From contig CAKOHE010000039.1 in assembly GCA_934047225.1 (NCBI GenBank), positions 124,001 through 188,000 on the forward strand: 64,000 nt of DNA, given 5' to 3'. Shown here one piece after another: positions 21,411-30,100 of the stretch (its first letter is position 1; each line of letters opens with the position of its first letter). The translations under genes were made by a program, and so were the position numbers. The notes under the pieces were generated by a model. It had not been told where the DNA came from, did no database searches, and worked only from the letters and a program-made list of their open reading frames with translations. The DNA comes from Ypsolopha sequella. Taxonomy: Eukaryota; Arthropoda; Insecta; Lepidoptera; Ypsolophidae.

Positions 21411-21909
21411 AATGACAATCAGTAGGTGCCTACTCACGAGACTGACCGTAGCTGATGACGCATGACCGTTGTCGCTCACCGAGCGTTTGGTAGTAAAATG
21501 CAAGTCACTTACAGATATTGTTTTCGATTTAATTGATAATCCACTGACTAAGCACTGTAGGAACTTTATAAATCACTCAAATGCTGTGTAACTATGTAGG
21601 TATGTACACCTTTTAAATAGGTTTTATATGGCTAAGACTGTTTTGAATAGCTGTTTTAAATTAAATTATTTGTTGCGCGTTATTCCAACATACATTTATT
21701 TGATATTTAGTGTTAATTTTGGTATTTTATCACTTGTTTTCTTCGAAAATATGCAGCAGAATGGTAAATATACACTAAGTCACTTGTTTTATTGCATTTA
21801 CTGTGATTATACTAATAGTTTACATTTATTATCACGGAGCGGTACGAAAACACGTCCGATGCGTAACTTGGCCGGTGCGGGGGGGGATGGTAAAAATGCA
21901 ATGGTATAA
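21411..21909. other. Non-coding
   Basis: No recognisable gene. Contains GC-rich GGTACGAAAACACGTCCGAT followed by a G8 run near 21,880, and AT-rich sequence otherwise. Confidence 0.45.
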
Positions 21910-22302
21910 TAGTAGTTTATGCTACAAGGGCGCAAAGAAATAAATCACGAGGACGATTTTAAACACGAGCGTAGCGAGTGTTTTAAACGTAACCGAGTAA
22001 TTTATTGCTCTTATGCCTGTGTATCATACTACGTTTTTCAATGCATAGTGTGAGGAAATAAAACAAATATAATCTTGTGAACTTTAAATTATAATTGGCT
22101 CGAAAGGACTGTATCCAGAGCCGTTAAACAGTGGGAAAAAAAGTATAACATTTATGGTTCACAGGAAAGGCTGCAGGTTAGCCAACCATTGCGAATAAAT
22201 TAAAAAAAAATAATAATAATAAAGCCCTAGGGCAAAATAATCGACTTTCTGTTCGGTTTTGATGCATAAAAAGTGGGCTTTTACGAGCACATGCATTGAA
22301 AA
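21910..22302 (+). repeat. F1 dispersed repeat, full copy
   Basis: A full-length reference copy. The first ~115 bases form a hairpin head (TAGTAGTTTATGCTACAAGG pairs imperfectly with the reverse of the segment ending CGTGTATCATACTACG). The body then starts TTTTTCAATGCATAGTG and ends GCATTGAAAA, giving a second set of short inverted ends. The palindrome-like ACGAGCGTAGCGAGTG is in the head. Non-coding. Confidence 0.85.
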
Positions 22303-22721
22303 TTATAATAATATATGATATAAGTAAACATTTCAGTCGATTGTACGCATATAATAACAAAAACGATATAGTTAATAAAATCCAATCTCCCCAAATACAT
22401 GATTCATGAAACGAAACGTTTAGCCACAGAGATTGACCCCTCAATCGACAACATCCAATAATCGATGAATGGGTGCCGGTCATTAGATTTTCTTTAGTTT
22501 CTATAGATTTCGTCCGTTACAATCTTCCGTAGATTTTGGGGAAGTCCCATTTAAATTTCGGCTGCTGTTCTTGCGTATCCGCAAGAATGTATCATCGAGT
22601 TCCTGCATACACTCGCAATAGAAATGACGAAGAGGTGTGAAGACTAATCTATGATTATTGACTTTGTATTGCCTGCCAGTGTCAGTGTATGTCAGATGAT
22701 GAAAAGCTAGGTTGTCATTAA
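22303..22721. other. Non-coding spacer between two F1 copies
   Basis: AT-rich then mixed sequence, with no ORF or RNA I can support. The close direct arrangement of two F1 copies could allow unequal exchange. Confidence 0.4.
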
Positions 22722-23112
22722 TAGTAGTTTATGCTACAAGGGCGCAAAGGAATAAATTACGAGGACGATTTAAAACACGAGCGTAGCGAGTGTTTTACAC
22801 GTAACCGAGTAATTTATTGCTTTTACGCCCGTGTATCATACTACGTTTTTCAATGCATAGTGTGAAGAAATGAAAATAAATATAATCTTGTGAACTTTAA
22901 ATTATAATTGGCTCAAAAGGACTGTATCCAGAGCCGTTAAACAGTGGAAAAAAAAGTATAACATCTATGGTACACAGGAAAGGCTGCAGGTTAGCCAACC
23001 ATTGTAAATAAATAAAAAAATAATAATAATAAAGCCCTAGGGCAAAATAATCGACTTTTTGTTCGGTTTTAATGCATAAAAAGTGGGCCTTTACGAGCAC
23101 ATGCATTGAAAA
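22722..23112 (+). repeat. F1 dispersed repeat, second direct copy
   Basis: Near-identical to 21,910-22,302 over the full length, with scattered substitutions and one short A-run difference. Confidence 0.85.
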
Positions 23113-23259
23113 CTAATATAAGAGTCTGATACGATTCCAAGGCTGTTGGTTCTTTTCTAAAATACCTCCTCTTCTATCTTTAACAAGAGTTAATAAATCA
23201 AAATAAAAAATATAATAAATAAAAAAGAGGCTATATAAATAACCATACAAAGCGTCTAC

Positions 23260-23385
23260 CTCTGTTCCTAGTCTGCCTGGGCGCGATCTCAACGAAGGCG
23301 GGCTGCTTGCGCGTGCGCTTCGACCTTCGGATTGGTCCGCCGACTGTCATCTCGCTACCAGACTCCGACGACTCGCTTTCTGATG
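23260..23385 (-). CDS. Host-gene exon, chromatin-like basic/acidic peptide (unknown)
   Basis: A GC-rich island with minus-strand acceptor TGTTTGCAG and donor GAG|GTAGAC. The 126-base exon (2 + 41 codons + 1) reads a Ser/Glu-rich stretch (SESESSESGSEM) then a basic stretch (GPIRRSKRTRKQPAFVEI). Such acidic-then-basic composition is common in chromatin or nuclear proteins, but I do not recognise the gene. It is phase-compatible with the minus exon at 25,158-25,361. GC content and codon choice contrast with the surrounding AT-rich repeats. Confidence 0.65.
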
Positions 23386-23486
23386 CTGCAAACATTTACT
23401 TATTACAATGATTTCTTTATGCGGGATATTTATTGAATCACGATTACGTTTTCTAATAATTATCTGGCAGTTTGGCCGTTTTAGCA

Positions 23487-23850
23487 GGTGGTAGAACTGA
23501 TGCCGGGCTCGACTGTGGAGGTACCACCATCTTACTTGGAGACCCCCTCGAAGTAATTCGGGGGAGAGTAAGAGGACAGCTCACAGGCAAAAAACCAGGA
23601 GGCCCACCATGCCGGGGACCGATGGATGGCGGTATATCCATCCCTAATAGCCGGTCCTTATATGGAACAGACTGGTGACAGGCAGTGGCGTCACTGGTAC
23701 GAGGGTTCCGGCACCGCGCTTACCAACCCGCCTGCCCAACGTGTGTGAGTATGGGCAATTCTTCCAGGATGACGGCCGGAAGTGGCAAAGTTCTGGAAAG
23801 GCTTATGTCCAGCAGTGGACGAACTTGGCTGATGGATGGATGGATAGTGT
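23487..23850 (+). mobile_element. RTE-type 3' tail (subfamily a), best-preserved forward copy
   Basis: Begins GGTAGAACTGATGCCGGGCT and ends with GGATGGATGG. Near the end it reads GKAYVQQWTN before a stop, matching the C-terminal end of RTE-clade polyproteins. Lies between two exon-like islands. Confidence 0.75.
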
Positions 23851-23917
23851 TATGAATTTGTAATTTGGCTATAAAGGCTTTTATTTTATTTATTTTATTA
23901 TTATCTGTACTCCACAG

Positions 23918-24021
23918 AGGCGGCGGCACAAGTGCACAAGAAACCGGGCACGGAGGGGGAGCAGCCACTCGGTCTAGAAGCGCCCGCCGAAGACCCCCTT
24001 GCGAAAGAGAAGATGGATGAG
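23918..24021 (+). CDS. Candidate host exon on the plus strand (unknown)
   Basis: Acceptor CTGTACTCCACAG follows a T-rich tract; the donor is GAG|GTATAC. The 104-base exon (2 bases + 34 codons) reads AAAQVHKKPGTEGEQPLGLE then APAEDPLAKEKMDE, hydrophilic and probably disordered. GC-rich relative to its surroundings. No partner exon in this window is proven, so strand and extent rest on splice signals and composition alone. Confidence 0.45.
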
Positions 24022-24039
24022 GTATACCTTCATTTATGA

Positions 24040-24175
24040 GCGGGTGTTGGTTCGATCCCCGGTCGGGCACGCAATGAGTTTTTCGGAATTTATGTACATA
24101 GTATTTGTTCTTACTTACCACTTGCTGAACAGTGAAGGAAAACATCGTAAGGAAACCTGCATGTCCTAAAAAGCG
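24040..24175 (+). repeat. tRNA-derived SINE fragment
   Basis: Contains GGTTCGATCCCCGG (B box) and then the same body as the reverse SINE at 39,980-40,338 (AAGGAAACCTGCATG). The 5' part of the tRNA head is missing. Confidence 0.6.
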
Positions 24176-24187
24176 TGTATTAGCCTC

Positions 24188-24941
24188 TTAAGGTTAAACG
24201 TCAGTCGCTCAGTACAAAGAGCACAACTTAAAATTGTTTTTCTTATTAAGAAGTTAAAATTGAAAAAGATATTGGTCTTTGGCAATTCACGCAAATAGTT
24301 TAGTATAAGTTAGATTTATAAATCAACAGTTTGAAATTAAATGCACAATTAGTCACGATTTTGTGGAAACAAGTTTAAAATGCAGTTTGTTTCGACAGTC
24401 CATCCATCAGCCTAGTTCGTCCACTGCTGGACATAAGCCTTTCCAGGACTTTGCCACTCCCGGCGTTCATCCTGAAAGAATTGCCCATAGTCACACACGC
24501 TGGGCAGGCGGGTTGGTGAGTGCGTTGCCGGAACCCTCGCATCAGTTACGCCGCTGCCCGTCACCAATCTGTTCCATATAAGGCCTGGCTATTAGGGATG
24601 GATATACCGCCATCCATCGGTCCCAGGTATGGTGGGTCTCCTGGTTTTTTGCCTGTGAGCTGTCTTCTTACTTTCCCCCGAATTGCTTCCAGGGGGTCTC
24701 CAAGTAAGATAGTGATACCTCCACAGTCGAGCCCGGCATCAGCTCTACCACGTGTGTTGTTTCGACAAAACAATAGCTGATTCTGCTTTAAATTTCAAGC
24801 TGTTGAATTATAAACCTAACTTATACTGAACTATTGGCGTGAATTGCCATAGACCAATATCTTTTCCACATTAAACTTTTTAACAATAAAAACAAAGTTA
24901 AGTTGTGCACTTTGTACCGAGTGACTGACGTTAAACTTTAA
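24188..24941. mobile_element. TTAA-flanked fold-back element, copy 2, carrying a nested RTE tail
   Basis: The outer TTAA ends and arms (GGTTAAACGTCAGTC; inverted AGTTTAACGTCAGTCACT) match the element at 9464-9859. The arms are separated by a reverse RTE-type tail at 24,399-24,751, flanked by repeated GTTTCGACA, likely its target duplication. Removing the nested piece would leave an element of about 400 bp, like copy 1. Confidence 0.75.
24399..24751 (-). mobile_element. RTE-type 3' tail (subfamily a), nested in the fold-back element
   Basis: Reverse copy of the same ~350-bp tail (CCATCCATCAGCCTAGTTCG to AGCTCTACCA). GTTTCGACA is present on both sides. Confidence 0.75.
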
Positions 24942-25157
24942 GTTCAACTAGTTCTAAATACCCTACGAATAACGTCGTAGTAAATACCATACTTATGTAC
25001 ATATGCCATAATTATATAGCCAGCTATCAAAGAGTGGTGACTTTTTTGTATTTTTTAAATTTTCACAGTTAGAAAACCGAATTGCACGAATGTGTAACTG
25101 AACCGTGGGCCGCGGAAAGTGAATTCAGTTATTATTTTATAGAAGATTCGTACTAAC

Positions 25158-25361
25158 TCCTCAAGTGGGTGGGCAGCGGCTTCATGATTGGAGTATCCTT
25201 CTCAGCCTACAGAGCCCTGGCGTTCTTCATCACTTCAGTATCTATTAGCGCCAGGGACTTGGGCACTTCTATGGGGGCATCCGCTTCTGGCTTCTTCTCT
25301 TGTGAGGGGAAGCAGGGACGCAGCTTCTTGGAACGAGGCTTGAACTTGCGGGTTTTGAAGG
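25158..25361 (-). pseudogene. Host-gene exon with an in-frame TAG
   Basis: Minus-strand acceptor GTACCAACAG, then 204 bases (2 + 67 codons + 1) to a donor A|GTTAGT. It reads FKTRKFKPRSKKLRP, then an acidic Pro-rich part (EKKPEADAPIEVPKSLALID). TAG lies at 25,209-25,207 after NARAL, followed by 16 more protein-like codons (AEKDTPIMKPLPTHLR). The donor phase fits the exon at 23,260-23,385 exactly. Either the real protein ends at this TAG, or the TAG is a nonsense change, readthrough site or sequence error in an exon that continues. The good codons after it favour the latter. Product unknown; basic and nuclear-like. Confidence 0.6.
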
Positions 25362-25639
25362 CTGTTGGTACAATTCATTAGGAACGAATTACACGAGAAT
25401 CCCGGAAAAAACACGGATACAGTAAGCTGCCGAGTCGTCTCTGTAAAAAAACCGGTCAAGTGCGAGCCAGCTATGTTGCAGCTATTGGCACAGATGGTAA
25501 CATGGCGCTTGTATACATATTGTCAACAATGGGGAGGGAAAGGCAAAGCTTTTCTCAGAGGGCAGCACAATCGTTGGTTCCTTTTATTGTCATTGCCAAG
25601 GAGCTCGTACTTACTATTGAGCGTGTTTTGAGGTTCTGT
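25362..25639. other. Unassigned sequence
   Basis: Includes an F3-type repeat end (AAACCGGTCAAGTGCGAG) near 25,450. The frame that follows (GTDGNMALVYILSTMGRERQ and onward) is open on the plus strand for about 60 codons, but I cannot assign it. Confidence 0.35.
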
Positions 25640-26148
25640 TTTTTTTTCAAGTTTTTATGTGAAATATATATGGATTTGACATTTCATCAAGGACTAATCT
25701 ATTTTAGTTACTTTCACAGCATTTTGTCATACAGCATGCTGTTATGGGGTAGAGCCGCGGCTACAGACGCAGTCTTTGTTTTGCAGAAGAGAGCAATTCG
25801 GGCTATTTATAATATGAAGCACCGGGATTCATTAAGAGAAAAGTTCAAAGAAATTAATATATTAACTGTTCCTTGTGAATATAATATTTACCAAGTCCTT
25901 AGATATGTCAGAAAAAATGTTGAGTCTCTCCCGAGGCTTGGTGAGCAACATTGTAAGGAAACCAGAAATAAGTATAAACTGGCTTTTCCAAAAATCAGAC
26001 TCGCCAAAGTGAGTACCTCTTTCGTAGGACATGGTATAAGATTTTACAATAAACTTCCAAAAGAGGTCCTTAATTTGTCAGAGAATAAGTTTAAACAGTA
26101 TATTAAGCAGGGCCTACTGAAAAAGGCATATTATAAAATAAATGAATA
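25640..26148 (+). pseudogene. 5'-truncated LINE, C-terminal RT region (part 1, split by BEL insertion)
   Basis: The frame reads the post-catalytic C-terminal domain of insect LINE RTs: YFSYFHSILSYSMLLWG, FVLQKRAIRAIYNM, GIRFYNKLPKEVLNL, then Lys-rich sequence up to NEY at 26,148. No catalytic core remains. The reading frame is interrupted by the BEL/Pao LTR and resumes after it at 32,394. The 5' limit near 25,640 is approximate. Confidence 0.85.
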
Positions 26149-26615
26149 TGTTCGCGCCACTTCTTGTGGCTCTCATACTGCGAGGTAGTTGTGAATTAAT
26201 ATTTGCAACTGTCATTTTCGCTGCATCTCCACCCGCTTAGTTTTGGACGCAAATCAATCAGTCGTCAATCAGAAGCCTTTCACGCCGGAGGTATACGCTG
26301 ATTGTCATTCGACTAGGTCCTACCTCGACTCTACCGCCCGCCATTTTGAGATCGCACCCGCTGTGCGCCTCATTTTCATCTATTACTATTACGAAGAAGA
26401 TTAGCCGAGAAGAGCGCAACCAGGCACGAAGAGGAAGAAAAAAAAAACATCTTGGAGAACACCAGAGACTTGGTGGCTCAGGCGAAGCGTGGTTTGTGGT
26501 GCATGCAGCTCCTTCCCAAGGTCAGATCTTTCATCTTCGTAATTATTTCTCTTCACTTCCCGCTATTTTTAAAACCTATGGTGATACAAAGCACTGCCGT
26601 CATATCGCGTGCTCA
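26149..26615 (+). repeat. 5' LTR of the BEL/Pao element
   Basis: Starts TGTTCGCGCC, ends CGCGTGCTCA. Contains a purine-rich stretch with an A10 run near 26,440 and no internal indel relative to the 3' copy. Confidence 0.95.
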
Positions 26616-26620
26616 TTTTT

Positions 26621-26637
26621 TGGCCATTCGAGCCGGA
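26621..26637 (+). promoter_or_regulatory. Probable primer-binding site (tRNA-Tyr-like)
   Basis: TGGCCATTCGAGCCGGA begins five bases after the 5' LTR. It complements the 3' end of insect tRNA-Tyr as I remember it, except within the three bases after TGG. The position and leading TGG are right for a PBS; tRNA identity is tentative. Confidence 0.55.
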
Positions 26638-27101
26638 TCTAGAACCATTTTAGGCCCTTTGATCTGCGATCTATAACCATTTTTTGGTATTTCCAACCGC
26701 TATCTTCATGTTCTTTGTCTAAAGAACACGTGAATTCCGCTCTAATTTTCATTCTGCCCGCAGTATTACCCCGCATTCTCGCTCTTATTTGCATTATCTA
26801 TGCATTAAAACCCCGCGTTCGTCAAAATATTAGTGATTCCATTTCCTATATACTGGAAATTGTAAATTATCTACAGGGAAATACGCCATTCTGTTAATTT
26901 ATCCGCTGCGATTATACCATTTGATCATTTCACAGAAAATATTATCTGCCTACCTGCTAATTCTTAATATTATCGAGAGGTACTCGTACACAGGTTCGTC
27001 CGCCGCCCGCGTTATCTCTAACTCATTAGCACTATTCTATGTTGTAGTCAGTATAAAACTTTCGATAGTTCTGATACTTGCCTAACTTTGTACTATATAA
27101 C

Positions 27102-30100
27102 ATGCCAAATTCCGCAGAAGCTGCAAAATTAAAGATGTCGTATAGTTTAAAGAAGCTTAAAAATAAAAGGCAAGAATTGTTTAATCGCCTTCAGAGAGTT
27201 TATGACTTTTCTAAAACCGCTTTAGAGGATGTTTCTTCGGCAGAATTGTTTATGGCCAATGTCGAAACATTGGATACTGTACGCTCAGAAATTCATGTAA
27301 TCATAGATGAAATTAATGACACAGAGGTATTGATAAATCCTAATTTTGAACCAAATTATCAAAGTTGGTCAGCTTTTGAGAATCTTTACTCCCATTGCAA
27401 ATACATCAACCGGAAGTTATCACATTCTTCGAAATCGGCTGACTCTAAAGTTAAAGCTCCACGTGACATGGAATGTCCCAAAAAACCTACTATCAAGCTT
27501 CCAAAACTGGAACTCGTTGGTTTTTCTGGTGAAGCTACTATGTGGCCAACATTCTATGAAACATTTAAAACCACGATTCACGATAATCCGGACTTGACCG
27601 ACAACGAACGAGTACAATACCTGATGGGTAAACTTTCTGGCCGGGCACTTTCGATTTGTTCTGGAATCACACCGAACGCAACTAACTACGACATAATCTG
27701 GAAAACACTCGTTTCTACTTTTCAAGACTCGCGTAGTTTAGCCACTACTTATTTGGATCAAATGTTTGAATTTCGCCCTTTAACTACCGCTAGTTCAAAA
27801 AACTTGGACTTGTTTTTAGACAAGTTCTGTTCCGCTGTTTCGTGTTTAAAATCGCTGAATATTAAAGATCTTTCGGATTTTATCCTTATGTATTTGGCCC
27901 TTAAAAAACTTGATGTTGAAACCGCTCGTTCATTTGAAATGTTTAAACGTGGTTCCGATTTACCCCATTATGATGAATTAATATCATTTTTACGGGAACA
28001 AACTAAGATACTGAACCGCACTGCACCCGCAATTACCGCTCCCGCTCCGAACCGCTCCGCTAATAATAATAACAACAAAACCGGGTACAGTACCAAGTCA
28101 ACCCATGCTTTTGTCTCCGCTTCGACCAATAATAATTGTTGTCCGCTATGTAAACAATTAAAACACTATAATTTATATAAGTGTCCCGAATTTGTGAAAC
28201 TAGATATCGAGAAAAGATTTCAGTTCATCAAATCTAATAACGGTTGCACCAATTGTTTAAGTATTACGCATAACAATTCCGCTTGTAAATCGTCTTATAA
28301 TTGCCGCCATTGTAATTGTAAACACCATTCGATGTTGTGCCGCAAACAAAATGTGATGAATACTCACACCGCGCTTGGTCAAAATATTACCGTGTCTCCA
28401 CGCACACATACGCAATCTTCGAGGTTGGTGGATCCTGCCGTATCGGCGACTAACACAGAACATATGACTAATGATTCTCAATCCGTACCAACTGCGAGTA
28501 ATAATATTTCAATAGATTTTATTTTACAAAAATTTTGGCAATTAGAAGAGGTGCATTGTGAACCTGCTTCTAGTCCCGCAAATGATGAATGTGAAAAATT
28601 ATTTATCAACAATGTGTCACGTGACCCCGCTGGTCGCTATTCGGTTTCTTTACCGTTCGCACGGAATCCTAACATACTAGGAAACTCGTACCATCACGCA
28701 AAAAAGTGTTTTATGTCTCTTGAGCGTAGGTTTGTTTCTAACGCAGATTTACGTTCCGAGTATAACAATATAATAAATGAATACCTAACTAAAGGTTACA
28801 TATCCCCGCTTCATAATGATGACCAATTATCTCTTGGTTATTATATTCCGCATCATCCCGTAGTGCGTGTTGATAAATCAACGACAAAGGTGCGTATTTG
28901 TATGAATGCCAGTACTAAGACTGACTCCGCTGATGGTACTCGTGTCTCTTTAAATGACACGCTGCACACAGGTGCTAATTTGCAAAACGATTTGTTTTTA
29001 ATTTTACTTGACTTCCGTTTGTATGAAATCGCTTTTACCTCGGATATCAAACAAATGTTCTTACAAGTTTTGGTTAACGCCGATGATCGCAAATTTCAAA
29101 AGTTTTTATACCGCTTTGACACGTGTTCACCGCTTATCGCTTATCAGTTCAATCGCGTCTGCTTTGGACTACGTAGTAGCCCTTTCCTTGCGATGAGAGT
29201 AGTCAGGAAACTCTGTGAGGATGGGAGTTCAGCGTACCCGCTCGCCGCTACTGTAGCCGCACGAAACTGTTACATGGACGACATCTGCTATAGCACGCCC
29301 ACCGTGCAGGGCTTCTTACAGCTCAGAGATGAGCTGGTAGGATTGCTTAAGGCCGGTGGCTTTGAGCTCGTCAAGTGGTCTAGTAACTGTCAACAGTTAC
29401 TTGATACACTGCCTGATACTCACCGCTTAAATTCTAGTAAGAATTTTGAAGAACAAACTCAAACTCTTAAAGTTCTTGGCTTACAGTGGTCGCCTGATTC
29501 TGACGAGTTCTCTTTTACTGTATCGCTAGATAGTCGCCCATGTACTAAACGCAATGTTTTGTCCGTGATAGCACGTCAGTACGACGTCCTCGGCTTTACC
29601 GCTCCTGTGATCTTGTACGCAAAATTACTCTTGCAGAAAATCTGTATTTTAAAATTAGACTGGGATGAAACACTACCCTCTGATATTGCGCAGATTTGGC
29701 AAAACTATTTGAAGGAGCTACCTGTTTTGCGGGATTTACATATTAAACGCCACTTAGACGTGTTCCAAAATTCGAAAATTTCGATAATATCATTTGCAGA
29801 CGCAAGTGAACGTGGATACGGATGTGTCGTATATATTAGGGTACAAGATGACTCAGACACTTGCACTAGCATTCGGTTGGTATGCGCAAAGTCAAAAGTC
29901 TGTCCGCTCAAGACCGTCAGTGTCGCCCGCCTTGAGCTTTGTGCCTCGTTACTCATGTCGAAATTAACTCGTCGTGTAGTTGACACTTATAAAATACGTC
30001 ACAATATTGAACGTATTTACTGTTTTACCGATTCTATGGTAACTTTACACTGGATACATTCCTCACCGCACAGGTTTAAAACCTTTGTCGCGACGCGTAT

